Source: Hydrotalea sandarakina (GTDB taxonomy: Bacteria > Bacteroidota > Bacteroidia > Chitinophagales > Chitinophagaceae). From it: 64,000 nt of DNA. The notes below the pieces were generated by a model. That model was not told the DNA's origin. It was given only the letters and a program-made list of their open reading frames with translations, and searched no databases. Positions 1 through 8,946 of the stretch are shown one piece after another; positions within the stretch are counted from its first letter, which is position 1; every line of letters begins with the position of its first letter. The DNA lies in the NCBI RefSeq assembly GCF_003254115.1, contig NZ_QKZV01000009.1:2501-66500 (forward strand), read 5' to 3'. The translations under genes and the position numbers were made by a program.

Positions 1-1327
1 TTGTTTGTTTAAAATAACTGTCGTTACATAAAAGGGCAGGTGCTGCAGCCCGGTAACCAAATAATGCATCTTCGCGTGAAGTGGTTCCGTTGCGTATGTC
101 CTGAAAGAAATTATAAAAGTGGTCGAAATGAGCCCCCTTATACCCCTCCTCAGCTTTGTACACTATTGTATCGGGGGGTAACATTTTTTTGCGGTCGTAG
201 CCGGAAATATTGGCTGCATTAATTTTTGTTTTCAACAAAGGGTCATCGGCAGGAGCATAACTTTTATTAGTGGTTAGGGTAACTTTATCCCATTCAACAA
301 TCATTGAACCTTCATTGCCCACCATTCTTAAATACGTATTATCAGCAGTTCCATCAACAAAATTTACCCTTAAAGAAAGATTAAAAGCGGGATGAGCTGC
401 TGTTTCCGGATAATCAAACATCCCCAACAAAATATCGGGTACTTCTCTTCCGTCTTTCCAATAACGTAATCCGCCGGTTGCCATTACTTTGGTTGGTCCC
501 ATTGAATTGGTGATATAATGCAGGCTGGAAAATAAATGCACAAACAAATCGCCGGAAACACCTGTACCGTAATCGCGATAACAACGCCAGCGGAAAAAGC
601 GAAGAGGATCAAAAGGCCGGTCACTATAATTGTGTAAGAAAGTTTTCCAATCAACTGTTTTAGGAGATGCATCGGCAGGTATATCATATTGCCATGCCCC
701 GAAAGGAGAGTTACGTGCCCAAAAACCTTCCGCATAATTCAATTTTCCAATAGCACCGGCAGCCAATAATTCCTTGGCTTTTTCATTCCCTAATGAACTC
801 ATCCCTTGGCTTCCAACCTGAAATACAACTTTATTGGCATTTTGAGCCGCCACAACAGCTGCACCTTCTGTAACATCGTGTACCATTGGTTTTTCGCAAT
901 ACACATGCTTTCCTTTATTCATGGCATCTACTGATATGGTTTTATGCCAATGGTCGGGTGTTGCAACAATTACGGCATCTACATCTTTTCTGTTAATAAT
1001 TTCCCGATAATCGCGGGTAGTGAAAATATCATTCCCATAATGTTTTTTGGCATCAGCCAAACGACCATCATACAAATCGCAAGCAGCAATTAATTTAATG
1101 CCCGGCACTGTTATGGCTGTGTTAGCATCGGCAGTACCCATACCGCCGGCACCAATTAGTGCTATTTGAATATGATCATTAGCACTATATTTTCGTTTAG
1201 GCAAAAATGCCATGCGATTATTGGCAGCCCAACCACTTACCGAAGGTAAGAACGCAGCAGCGGCAGCCCCTTTCGTCATTTTTTCAATAAAAATTCTTCG
1301 CGATGACATGGTCATGTTTTTTTTCAT
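1..1327 (-). CDS. Tat-exported Gfo/Idh/MocA family oxidoreductase (3' end beyond window)
   Basis: NAD(P)-dependent oxidoreductase of the Gfo/Idh/MocA family, probably acting on a sugar or inositol-type substrate in the periplasm. The N-terminus carries a twin-arginine signal (S-R-R-I-F-I at about residues 9-14, followed by an Ala-rich stretch). A Rossmann nucleotide-binding motif (IGAGGMG) follows near residue 50, then the family's CEKP motif. About 442 codons are visible and the frame is still open at base 1, so the C-terminus is missing. Start chosen at the first ATG (1325-1327); two further in-frame ATGs lie within 7 codons. It diverges from sodA. Family assignment is firm; the substrate cannot be read from sequence. 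Confidence 0.9.
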   Translation of the reverse strand, partial: MKKNMTMSSRRIFIEKMTKGAAAAAFLPSVSGWAANNRMAFLPKRKYSANDHIQIALIGAGGMGTADANTAITVPGIKLIAACDLYDGRLADAKKHYGNDIFTTRDYREIINRKDVDAVIVATPDHWHKTISVDAMNKGKHVYCEKPMVHDVTEGAAVVAAQNANKVVFQVGSQGMSSLGNEKAKELLAAGAIGKLNYAEGFWARNSPFGAWQYDIPADASPKTVDWKTFLHNYSDRPFDPLRFFRWRCYRDYGTGVSGDLFVHLFSSLHYITNSMGPTKVMATGGLRYWKDGREVPDILLGMFDYPETAAHPAFNLSLRVNFVDGTADNTYLRMVGNEGSMIVEWDKVTLTTNKSYAPADDPLLKTKINAANISGYDRKKMLPPDTIVYKAEEGYKGAHFDHFYNFFQDIRNGTTSREDALFGYRAAAPALLCNDSYFKQT

Positions 1328-1423
1328 ACAGCTTTAATTATCGAATGAAGGAAATATTATAGCATTCAATTTAAAAAAAATAACCCTTAACACAAAATTT
1401 AAGTATTAACCACATTTAATGAT

Positions 1424-1431
1424 TAATTTTG
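1424..1431 (+). promoter_or_regulatory. sodA promoter, Bacteroidota -7 box
   Basis: TAATTTTG matches the Bacteroidota -7 consensus TAnnTTTG. It lies about 40 bases before the sodA start. No clear TTG-type -33 element is seen at the right spacing. Confidence 0.55.
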
Positions 1432-1471
1432 ATATCCTATTTCAATTGTTCACCTATTAAATAGTTTAGTT

Positions 1472-2077
1472 ATGTCATTTACATTACCCGCATTACCTTA
1501 TGCTTACGATGCGTTAGAACCTTATTTTGATACTACTACCATGCAAATTCACCATGGTAAACACCATCAAGCTTATGTTGATAATTTGAATAAAGCCATT
1601 GCCGGCACACCTAATGAAGGCAAATCATTAGAGGCTTTGGTGGCTGTTGCCGGAAGTATTTCACCTGCTGTTCGCAATAATGGTGGCGGGCATTGGAACC
1701 ATAGTTTCTTTTGGGAAATATTAGCCCCCAATGCCGGTGGTGCTCCTACCGGTGCATTAGCTGATGCCATTAATGCTACTTTTGGCTCATTTGATGCTTT
1801 TAAAGAAAAATTCAATAACGCCGGCATGACGCGCTTTGGAAGTGGTTGGGCTTGGTTAATTGTAAAGGATGGCAAATTAGAAATTACTTCAACACCGAAT
1901 CAAGATAATCCTTTAATGGATGTTGCTGAAGTAAAAGGTCAGCCTATTTTGGGCGTTGATGTTTGGGAACATGCTTATTATTTAAAATACCAAAACCGCA
2001 GGGCAGAGTTTCTGTCTGCTTTTTGGAATGTTGTTAACTGGCAAAAGGTTGCTGAGCATTACAGCAAGGCAAAATAA
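1472..2077 (+). CDS. sodA: Superoxide dismutase, Mn/Fe family (Mn-type)
   Basis: Converts superoxide to peroxide and oxygen. The 201 residues cover the whole family length. Metal ligands are visible at H27 (IHHGKHH), H77 (NHSFFW), D163 and H167 (DVWEHAYY). The GGGH before the second ligand and the Gln in the NQDNPLM segment are the Mn-type pattern rather than the Fe-type one, though cambialistic use is possible. There is no signal peptide, so it is cytoplasmic. It is a single-gene unit with its own promoter box and a strong terminator directly after the stop. Confidence 0.97.
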   Translation: MSFTLPALPYAYDALEPYFDTTTMQIHHGKHHQAYVDNLNKAIAGTPNEGKSLEALVAVAGSISPAVRNNGGGHWNHSFFWEILAPNAGGAPTGALADAINATFGSFDAFKEKFNNAGMTRFGSGWAWLIVKDGKLEITSTPNQDNPLMDVAEVKGQPILGVDVWEHAYYLKYQNRRAEFLSAFWNVVNWQKVAEHYSKAK

Positions 2078-2108
2078 TACTTTAAAATAAAAGTATTTAT
2101 AACAGAAA

Positions 2109-2136
2109 AGTCGGCTATTTCAGCCGACTTTTTTTA
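2109..2136 (+). terminator. Rho-independent terminator of sodA
   Basis: Stem AGTCGGCT/AGCCGACT with a 5-base loop, followed by a run of T, starting about 30 bases after the sodA stop. Confidence 0.9.
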
Positions 2137-2313
2137 TTGAAAAAAATTCTTATAAAAGCTTTTCTACAGCAATACCTTGTCGTTATATTCCTACAAGAAG
2201 TTGACAGATTATTCTATTGTTGTAAGTTGATGCATTGTTTAGTTTTACATCAGATTCAATATCCATTTTAAACCATGCAATATCCTATAACCATGTTTAC
2301 CAATTATTTCATT

Positions 2314-2353
2314 AAGGATGTATTCGTTTGAAGGTGCGAATCATCCTTTTTTT
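2314..2353 (+). terminator. Orphan terminator-like hairpin 1
   Basis: AAGGATG pairs with CATCCTT and the inner ATTCG with CGAAT, giving a 12-bp stem with one bulge, followed by seven T. No gene is seen upstream after the sodA terminator. Confidence 0.65.
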
Positions 2354-2435
2354 ATTACCTATGGATGCACTTGGATATTTAAAATAAAAGGGAAGCCTGT
2401 ACCAAATCATTTTTTCAGGCAGGGTGAATAGTATA

Positions 2436-2472
2436 GAACGGCTGATATTTTTATCTGGCCGTTCCTTTTTTT
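2436..2472 (+). terminator. Orphan terminator-like hairpin 2
   Basis: GAACGGC pairs with GCCGTTC across a 15-base loop, followed by a run of T. It sits about 80 bases before the beta-lactamase-like gene, so it could be an attenuator in that gene's leader or the end of a small RNA. Confidence 0.65.
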
Positions 2473-2553
2473 ATCCCTCTTCTAACCTAATATTATTGGA
2501 ATTATTTCCTGTCTTCTGTATTTTTAAGCAGTTATTCACCGCAAAACCAACTT

Positions 2554-3507
2554 ATGCTGCAACAACCCTTTTCATCTGCCTTTCCTTACCAAATACCTTA
2601 CTTTTTTGCATCGTCTAAAAGTATTCGTTTCTTTTTTCGGTTATTCATAATAGCGATAGTGGTTTCTACTTGCTTTATCAACACTGCTATAGGGCAATCT
2701 TTTTCAACCGACAAGAAATTAACCGCAGAATTACAATCCTATTTAAAAAAGTTTCATGGGCAAGCCGGCATTTATGTATATAGCTTTCAACAACACAAAC
2801 AAGTAGCCATAGCAGCCGACACCGTTTTCCCAACTGCCAGCATGGTAAAAGTGCCTATTTTAATTGCTTTAATGGATAAAATAAAGGCGGGGGAATTGCA
2901 GTACCATCAAACTTTTACTTATTACGATTCATTAGCTTACCCCGGGGTGGATATTTTAGCTTCCTTTAAAAATGGTGAAAAAATTGAACTGAGCAAACTA
3001 ATACTTTTGATGCTTTCATTGAGTGATAATACCGCCAGTTTATGGCTGCAAGCCATTGCCGGTGGTGGCACTCGCATAAACAACCTAATGGACAGTTTAG
3101 GCTTTACTCAAACCCGTGTCAATAGCCGAACACCCGGAAGAGAGGCGATTAGATTGCAATATGGATGGGGACAAACAACCCCTTACGAAATGGCTATGAT
3201 ACTGAAAAGAATTGCATCGGGCACCTTATTAGGCCAACCCTACGACGATAAAATGTTAAGACTATTAAGCAGAAATTATTGGGATGAAGAAGCGCTTTCA
3301 CAAATTCCGGCTAATGTATTTGTAGCCAGCAAAAATGGCGCGGTTGATGCCAGCCGCAGTGAAGTACTTTATGTAAATGGCAAAAAGGGAAGCTATGTGT
3401 TTTGCCTTTGTACCAACCATAATACCGACCAAAGTTGGGAAACAAACAATGAAGCGTGGGCGTTGTCACGCAACATATCCAAATTACTTTGGGAATATTA
3501 TCATTAA
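2554..3507 (+). CDS. Class A beta-lactamase-like serine hydrolase, exported
   Basis: Penicillin-binding-fold serine hydrolase. The hydrophobic segment at residues 25-46 acts as a signal peptide or anchor, with a basic n-region that is unusually long. Catalytic motifs are visible: S96-x-x-K99 (SMVK), S157-D-N159, and K260-N-G262 in place of KTG. The omega-loop glutamate that deacylates penicillins in true class A enzymes (ExxLN pattern) is not recognisable; the corresponding stretch ends in GWGQTTP. It may therefore hydrolyse beta-lactams poorly or act on peptidoglycan instead. It overlaps the feoB stop by 4 bases, tail to tail. Family call is secure, activity is not. Confidence 0.85.
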   Translation: MLQQPFSSAFPYQIPYFFASSKSIRFFFRLFIIAIVVSTCFINTAIGQSFSTDKKLTAELQSYLKKFHGQAGIYVYSFQQHKQVAIAADTVFPTASMVKVPILIALMDKIKAGELQYHQTFTYYDSLAYPGVDILASFKNGEKIELSKLILLMLSLSDNTASLWLQAIAGGGTRINNLMDSLGFTQTRVNSRTPGREAIRLQYGWGQTTPYEMAMILKRIASGTLLGQPYDDKMLRLLSRNYWDEEALSQIPANVFVASKNGAVDASRSEVLYVNGKKGSYVFCLCTNHNTDQSWETNNEAWALSRNISKLLWEYYH

Positions 3508-5630
3508 AAAATATGATACACAATTAAGCTCATTACATAAGCCAATCCTGTCATATATACAAACTGAATAGCCGGCCATTTCCAACTACGGGTTTCCCGT
3601 TTTACCACTGCTAATGTACTCATACATTGCATGGCCAACACATAAAATACCATTAACGACAAACCGGTGGGTAAAGTGTATACTTTACTGCCATCGGCAT
3701 ATTTGGCCTGTTGCATTTTTTCACGAAGTGAAATATCTTCATTTCCCTCTTCAACAGAATACAAAGTGGCCATAGTACCCACAAATACTTCACGGGCTGC
3801 AAATGAAGTAATTAAGGCAATACCAATTTTCCAGTCAAAGCCCAATGGTTTTATTACCGGTTCAATTGTTTTACCTAAAATACCGGCATAAGAATGTTGC
3901 AGTTTTTGCGAAGCCAACTCACGTTGTAACGCTACTGATTCTGAAGGTTGCTGTTGTATTAATTGTTGGTATTTTGTTTCTATTTGTTGCATTTCTTTAC
4001 CCGGACCATAGCTGCTTAAAAACCACAGCAACAAGCTAATAACCATAATTACTTTACCGGCATCACGCACAAAAATCTTTGCTTTTTCCACCATGGTAAT
4101 GCCCACATTTTTCCAACGCGGTGCTCTGTAAATGGGTAATTCCAAAATGAAGAAACTTTTTTCGTTCACTTTTACAAATCGCTTCATTACCGTGCTCACA
4201 ATTAAGGCCATTACCAACCCCAATAAATACAGCCCCATCATTACCAAACCCTGTAAGCTAAGAAAACCCAGGTAATAAGTATTTTTTATAACCAATGAAA
4301 TAAGAATGGTGTACACCGGTAATCGTGCACTGCAACTCATTAGGGGAGTAACCATTATGGTCAATAATCGCTCTTTTTTATTTTCAATGTTGCGGGTACT
4401 CATTATAGCCGGCACAGCACAAGCAAATCCGCTAATCATGGGCATTACACTTTTGCCGTTCAACCCCACTTTACGCATTAATTTATCGCTTAAGAAGCTA
4501 ATGCGTGCCATATATCCTGAATCTTCTAAAATGGTAATTAAACCAAATAAAATCATGATTTGCGGTACAAATACCATAATACCGCTCAGCCCTGCCACTA
4601 ATCCATTTATGAGCAAATTACTCCACCAGGCTTCCGGTAAATTGTTACTTAAAAAATTAGAAAGTTGAGTAAATATCCATTCAATACCATCCATAGGATA
4701 ACTGGCCAGCCAAAAAATACTTTGAAAAAGAATAAACAATACTGCCAACAAAATAATATACCCCCAAAAACGATGAAGTAAAATATTATCTAACTGATTG
4801 GTGAATAATTTCTGCTCCAGCGGATCGGGTTCTACCACATTTTTCTGCAATATTTGGTGTATACGTCGGTAACGATGCAGAATTTCTTCGGCCTGTGTTT
4901 TAGTAGGATTAAAATTATTTTCTATTTCTATATTTTCAATAGCAGTTTGTTGCTGCGGCGTTAAAGGAAAGTTTTCATGATTAATTAAGTAATGTATGGC
5001 AGCATAATCACTTAACTGCGGAAAAATTTGCTGAACAGATTCAATGGCTTTGGGTGCTACGCTTTTATTATCAACAAAATCGCGTAAAGGAACGGAATTT
5101 TGTTTTTTGGCCACCATGCCAATTACCTTTCGCAAATGGGCTAAGCCTTTATTTTTACGAGGATTGACCGGCACTACCGGCACACCTAAATCGGCTTCAA
5201 TACCTGCCACATCTATTTTAATACCCTTTTTAATAGCCAAGTCGTTCATGGTTAAAGCCACCACTACAGGCCGCTTCAAATCGAGTATTTGTGAGCAAAA
5301 CAAAAAATTGCGCTTTAAATTACTTGCATCGGCAACCAAAACAATTAAATCAGCATCCACATCTTTATCCGCATTCATCAACACTTTATAAGCTACCCAT
5401 TCATCTGCTCTGCGCGGATATAATGAATACGTTCCAGGCAAATCAATCAATTCAGCCTTTAAAGTTTCATCAATAGCCAAAATACCGGTTTTTTTATCAA
5501 CCGTAACGCCGGGAAAATTACCTACTTTTTGATTTAAGCCGGTTAAAGCATTAAACAAAGAGGTTTTTCCGCTATTGGGATTTCCTACTAAAGCTATGCG
5601 TAATAATTTTTTTTTGGGCTCCACGTGCAT
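3504..5630 (-). CDS. feoB: Ferrous iron transporter FeoB
   Basis: Inner-membrane Fe(II) transporter. The N-terminal G-protein domain shows G1 at about residues 16-24 (GNPNSGKTS), G3 LIDLPGTYS and a G4 of the TMND form. Gate domains with several membrane helices fill the C-terminal half. A longer frame to 5702 exists, but a good -7/-33 promoter (5642-5671) lies inside that extension, so the start is taken at the ATG at 5628-5630, giving 708 residues. No feoA is adjacent and there is no fused FeoA domain, so FeoB stands alone here. Confidence 0.95.
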   Translation of the reverse strand: MHVEPKKKLLRIALVGNPNSGKTSLFNALTGLNQKVGNFPGVTVDKKTGILAIDETLKAELIDLPGTYSLYPRRADEWVAYKVLMNADKDVDADLIVLVADASNLKRNFLFCSQILDLKRPVVVALTMNDLAIKKGIKIDVAGIEADLGVPVVPVNPRKNKGLAHLRKVIGMVAKKQNSVPLRDFVDNKSVAPKAIESVQQIFPQLSDYAAIHYLINHENFPLTPQQQTAIENIEIENNFNPTKTQAEEILHRYRRIHQILQKNVVEPDPLEQKLFTNQLDNILLHRFWGYIILLAVLFILFQSIFWLASYPMDGIEWIFTQLSNFLSNNLPEAWWSNLLINGLVAGLSGIMVFVPQIMILFGLITILEDSGYMARISFLSDKLMRKVGLNGKSVMPMISGFACAVPAIMSTRNIENKKERLLTIMVTPLMSCSARLPVYTILISLVIKNTYYLGFLSLQGLVMMGLYLLGLVMALIVSTVMKRFVKVNEKSFFILELPIYRAPRWKNVGITMVEKAKIFVRDAGKVIMVISLLLWFLSSYGPGKEMQQIETKYQQLIQQQPSESVALQRELASQKLQHSYAGILGKTIEPVIKPLGFDWKIGIALITSFAAREVFVGTMATLYSVEEGNEDISLREKMQQAKYADGSKVYTLPTGLSLMVFYVLAMQCMSTLAVVKRETRSWKWPAIQFVYMTGLAYVMSLIVYHIF

Positions 5631-5641
5631 GTATATAAGTG

Positions 5642-5671
5642 CAAATGTACTATACCCACATTCTACTACAA
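5642..5671 (-). promoter_or_regulatory. feoB promoter
   Basis: On the minus strand, TTG (5671-5669), a 19-base spacer, then TACATTTG (5649-5642): both elements of the Bacteroidota consensus. The predicted start of transcription is a few bases before the feoB ATG, which fixes the short start. Confidence 0.7.
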
Positions 5672-5729
5672 TTACGAGGTTGGGAAAACAATATTTATTC
5701 ACTTCGGTACGATAATTGAATCGGCCATC

Positions 5730-5737
5730 TATTTTTG
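5730..5737 (+). promoter_or_regulatory. Promoter -7 box for the PA-domain protein gene
   Basis: TATTTTTG fits TAnnTTTG and lies 13 bases before the ATG at 5751. It supports this start over the upstream in-frame ATG at 5625. Confidence 0.5.
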
Positions 5738-5750
5738 TATAATAAATAAT

Positions 5751-7025
5751 ATGATAGCGAATTTAACTATACCCGGGAGCTCTGTTTCAGTAGCCAAGTT
5801 GAAAGGGGGTTGCAATAAAACAAGCTTTACCTTACTATGCCTGTTGTTAACCGGTTTGCTATTACAAAGCCATTCAGTATTGAATGCTCAATCAAAAAGA
5901 AAAAAAGCCAAAGCCGAAAAAGCAGCCTTAGCCAAACTGAAAGGCGATATTGGTCATCATTTAACCCAACTACACGCTATTGAGCATGAAAATGTTCCTG
6001 CTTATTTTCAAATGTTTTTGCAAAAGAACAATATAAGCCCATTAGTTAATGATAGTTTTGTTGATAGTTTTGAAGTAGATGAAGGTTACGATTTTAGGAA
6101 TAATAACACCAATGTTTCCCTAAACGGCATTCAACTAACTGCCGGAACAGATTTTTATCCATTTTCATTTAGCGGCAATGCCCAAATTAGTGGTGAAGCT
6201 GCCCCTGCCTTAAATGAAAAGGGCGCTCCGTGGTTTTATAATTTGGGTGATGTTTGGCATGATCATGCAAAAGACAGTTCGTTTAATTTAACCGATTACT
6301 GCTTACAAAAAGCCAAAAGAGCAGCATCCAAAGGTGCTACCGCTGTATTGTTCTATAACTTACAAAACGATATTCCTTCCGAATATATTTTTAGCCCTTT
6401 GCATAGAAAAGATAGTTGTTTAATACCCATCGTTTATGTTACCAAGGCCGGATGGAAAAAGTGCAATGCCGATGAAGTAAGCACCATGGATATAGATGTA
6501 TCCATCAATATTCAGCCGAAAAAATTAAATGGCATTAACTATGCAGGCTTTATTAATCACAGGGCAGATACGACACTTGTATTGTACAGTAAGGTTCCTG
6601 TTGAAGGCTTGGCTACCTTACTAAGCATGGCACCAAACCTACATAAGCTTACTCACTTAAACTATGCCATTGTTTACCAACCTCAATCAAACTATTCACT
6701 AACACAAAGCAGCTTATTGACACAAATACAAAATATTCATCCGCAGCACTACATTTTGGGAGTTGAAATTTTAGCAGACACTACCCAACAATTGGTCAAT
6801 ACTGATAAGCCAATGCCCTTTCAATTTCGGTTGAATGTTGAAAGTACCAAAAGCAATAATAGCGAAAATAGTTACATACCTTTGTTTAGCACACTTCAAT
6901 ATGTTTTAAACAACACCTGGAGCAATGCTACCATTGAAGAACAAACGAATGCCATTGAAGCATTAATAGAACATTTACAAACTTTACTGGACAATCCTAA
7001 TCATTATTTGAATACACATCCATAA
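5751..7025 (+). CDS. Secreted PA-domain protein resembling a peptidase M28 without its catalytic domain
   Basis: 424 residues with a hydrophobic signal-like segment (about residues 25-45) ending in LNAQ. The next part resembles the N-terminal and protease-associated (PA) region of Bacteroidota M28 aminopeptidases: a DEGYDF...LNGIQL stretch, then FYPFSFSGNAQ, then a segment with GATAVLFYN. The C-terminal region lacks the metal-ligand motifs of M28 enzymes (no HxD, no EExG), and no zinc-peptidase signature is visible. It is probably a non-catalytic relative. It could form an operon with the two short genes after it (23-base gap). Function unknown. Confidence 0.7.
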   Translation: MIANLTIPGSSVSVAKLKGGCNKTSFTLLCLLLTGLLLQSHSVLNAQSKRKKAKAEKAALAKLKGDIGHHLTQLHAIEHENVPAYFQMFLQKNNISPLVNDSFVDSFEVDEGYDFRNNNTNVSLNGIQLTAGTDFYPFSFSGNAQISGEAAPALNEKGAPWFYNLGDVWHDHAKDSSFNLTDYCLQKAKRAASKGATAVLFYNLQNDIPSEYIFSPLHRKDSCLIPIVYVTKAGWKKCNADEVSTMDIDVSINIQPKKLNGINYAGFINHRADTTLVLYSKVPVEGLATLLSMAPNLHKLTHLNYAIVYQPQSNYSLTQSSLLTQIQNIHPQHYILGVEILADTTQQLVNTDKPMPFQFRLNVESTKSNNSENSYIPLFSTLQYVLNNTWSNATIEEQTNAIEALIEHLQTLLDNPNHYLNTHP

Positions 7026-7047
7026 AAAAGCCCCCGCTGAAATAAAC

Positions 7048-7485
7048 ATGATAAAACAAAAGTTAGATATCAGCCAAATGAGTCATGATTATTTTGATGA
7101 GACTTTCATCATGGGGATTATAGCACCTATTAAAAATTACTATTTTGTATGGATGTTGAATAATTTTTTGGATCTTGATTTTGCATTATCTACCGAATCG
7201 AATATTGTGCTGCACAAAAAAAATCGTATTTATCATTTCAACTTATACAAAGCATTACAACCTGAATTGAATTTAGTGCATTTATTGTTTCATAACCAAT
7301 GCGATGGCGAACCCTTATTACCCGAATTAAAACATTTTGATTTTATTTGGCTAATGAAGGGCAACGGTATGCAGAACGAACTTGGGGTTGCTATTGCAGA
7401 AAAAATAAAACCGCTTAATCAGGTGCAATTGGTTACGGAAATTATTCCCGACCAAATAAAAAACATCAGCAATTTAATTATTTAA
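7048..7485 (+). CDS. IPExxxVDY family protein
   Basis: 145-residue cytoplasmic protein of a small Bacteroidota family of unknown function. The family's features are visible: an N-terminal aromatic stretch with MGIIAPIKNYYFVWMLN, a central FDFIWLMKG segment and the near C-terminal IPDQIKNIS that corresponds to the naming motif IPExxxV. No enzyme motifs are present. It lies 23 bases after the PA-domain gene and 9 bases before the pterin dehydratase gene, so the three are probably co-transcribed. Confidence 0.7.
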   Translation: MIKQKLDISQMSHDYFDETFIMGIIAPIKNYYFVWMLNNFLDLDFALSTESNIVLHKKNRIYHFNLYKALQPELNLVHLLFHNQCDGEPLLPELKHFDFIWLMKGNGMQNELGVAIAEKIKPLNQVQLVTEIIPDQIKNISNLII

Positions 7486-7494
7486 ATTTTTTTT

Positions 7495-7731
7495 ATGTGG
7501 GTAGAAACCAATCATCAGTTATATAAAAAATTTGTTTTTAATGATTTTTCCGAAGCATTTGCCTTTATGGTTAGAGTTGCTTTAATAGCAGAAGGCATGA
7601 ATCATCATCCGAAATGGACCAATGTTTGGAATACTGTTGAAATATGGTTAAGCACACACGATGCCGGCGATGTGGTTACCGACAAAGATGTACAACTATC
7701 TCAAAAAATTGATGCACTTATTTTGCACTAA
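7495..7731 (+). CDS. Pterin-4a-carbinolamine dehydratase
   Basis: Dehydrates 4a-hydroxytetrahydropterin, recycling the cofactor of aromatic amino acid hydroxylases; in some bacteria the role is otherwise. The signature EGMNHHPKW is visible with the two catalytic histidines, followed by the NVWNTVEIWLSTHDAG core and the DKDVQLSQKID helix typical of the fold. At 78 residues it is shorter than the usual 95-110, missing the N-terminal strand region. It is the last gene before a strong shared terminator. Confidence 0.9.
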   Translation: MWVETNHQLYKKFVFNDFSEAFAFMVRVALIAEGMNHHPKWTNVWNTVEIWLSTHDAGDVVTDKDVQLSQKIDALILH

Positions 7732-7785
7732 CCCCTAGATTTACAATAAGCATTTATGTAACAGTATAAATTTATTTTCAAGCAT

Positions 7786-7818
7786 AAAAAAGCCCCTTAC
7801 TGTGTTAAGGGGCTTTTT
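7786..7818. terminator. Bidirectional terminator
   Basis: AAAAAGCCCCTTA pairs exactly with TAAGGGGCTTTTT around a short loop, with A- and T-runs on both sides. It serves the pterin dehydratase operon (+) and the transketolase gene (-). Confidence 0.92.
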
Positions 7819-7833
7819 GTATTGTAGTACTTA

Positions 7834-8802
7834 CTAACCTTTTTTTCTTTGCATTACTTTTTCTACCGCTTCAAAAATATGAGGGGCATCCAAACCATAT
7901 TTCTGCAACAATTCCATGGGTGTACCACTTTCACCAAAAGTATCTTTGGTTCCTACATATTCAATAGGAATGGGCAAATGCTTAGCGGCAACTTGTGCTA
8001 TTGAATCGCCTAAACCACCTATAATATTGTGTTCTTCAACAGTAACGGCGCATTTTGTTTTGGAAATTGACTGTAATACAGCAGCTTCATCTAATGGCTT
8101 AATGGTGTGTATGTTAATTAATTCAACACTTATGCCTTTATCTTCCAACATTCTGCCGGCTTCAATGGCTTTCCAAACCATGTGGCCGCAAGCAAAAATG
8201 GAAACATCGGTTCCTTCACTTAATTTTTGCGCTTTTCCAATTACAAAATCACTGCCATCTACTGAAGTGAAGTTGGGCCATTTAGGACGACCAAAACGTA
8301 AATAAACAGGACCCTGGTAATTAGCAATAGCTTTTGTAGCGGCTTTGGTTTGATTAAAATCGCAGGGTACAATAACCGTCATACCGGGCAACATTTTCAT
8401 TAAACCAATATCTTCTAAAATTTGGTGGGTAGCGCCATCTTCACCCAGAGTTAAACCGGCATGCGAAGCGCAAATTTTTACGTTTTTATTACTGTAAGCC
8501 ACACTTTGGCGTATTTGGTCGTAAACCCTACCGGTACTAAAGTTGGCAAATGTAGTTGTATAAGGAATTTTACCACCAATGGTTAAACCTGCAGCAATAC
8601 CAATCATATTCGCTTCAGCAATACCGCATTGAACAAATCGGTCGGGAAAATCTTTTATAAAAGAAGCTATTTTCATGGAACCGGCCAAATCGGCAGTTAA
8701 AACAACAATATTTTCATTGGCCTTTCCTGCTTCATAAATACCTTCTCCAAACCCAGCCCTTGTTTCCTTTTCATTCTGAACCTGAATGTCTTTCAATTTC
8801 AT
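7834..8802 (-). CDS. Transketolase, C-terminal subunit
   Basis: C-terminal half of a split transketolase: pyrimidine-binding domain with the catalytic-glutamate motif CGIAEANMIG, then the C-terminal transketolase domain. The partner half with the ThDP diphosphate-binding motif is not in this window. Start taken at the ATG at 8800-8802 because AGGAAG lies 5 bases upstream on the minus strand; an in-frame ATG at 8865 would add 21 unlikely residues. The product has 322 residues. A role in the pentose phosphate pathway depends on the N-terminal subunit encoded elsewhere; a DXS-like role is less likely. Confidence 0.88.
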   Translation of the reverse strand: MKLKDIQVQNEKETRAGFGEGIYEAGKANENIVVLTADLAGSMKIASFIKDFPDRFVQCGIAEANMIGIAAGLTIGGKIPYTTTFANFSTGRVYDQIRQSVAYSNKNVKICASHAGLTLGEDGATHQILEDIGLMKMLPGMTVIVPCDFNQTKAATKAIANYQGPVYLRFGRPKWPNFTSVDGSDFVIGKAQKLSEGTDVSIFACGHMVWKAIEAGRMLEDKGISVELINIHTIKPLDEAAVLQSISKTKCAVTVEEHNIIGGLGDSIAQVAAKHLPIPIEYVGTKDTFGESGTPMELLQKYGLDAPHIFEAVEKVMQRKKG

Positions 8803-8946
8803 CGCTTCCTGATTTTGTGTAGTATAAAAATAATTTAACGCTCTCTGCTTATCCATTTTGTGCAACGCAATTTAGTACAATTGCGGGAAGCCATAAAATG
8901 AAAAATTTGTCAATATTATTTAATAAGTATAAAAACATTTGTTGCA

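Larger units (their letters stand above)
2137..2553. other. 417-bp intergenic region with three hairpins, no gene
   Basis: No convincing coding sequence lies here. The segment holds two terminator-like hairpins with T-runs (2314-2353 and 2436-2472) and a third stem between them (GCCTG at 2395-2399 pairing with CAGGC at 2416-2420). sodA already has its own terminator, so these hairpins have no upstream gene to serve. A small RNA or leader of the downstream gene is possible. Confidence 0.5.

Noticed and set aside
2314-2348. Part of a tRNA gene (GGTGCGAATC resembles a T-arm)
   Set aside because: No acceptor stem, D-arm or anticodon arm can be built around it; it is a terminator-like hairpin.
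5631-5702. 24-residue N-terminal extension of FeoB
   Set aside because: The feoB promoter lies inside it, so it cannot be translated from that transcript.
5625-5750. N-terminal extension of the PA-domain protein
   Set aside because: It would begin upstream of the -7 box at 5730-5737 and overlap the feoB start; residues added show no signal or family pattern.
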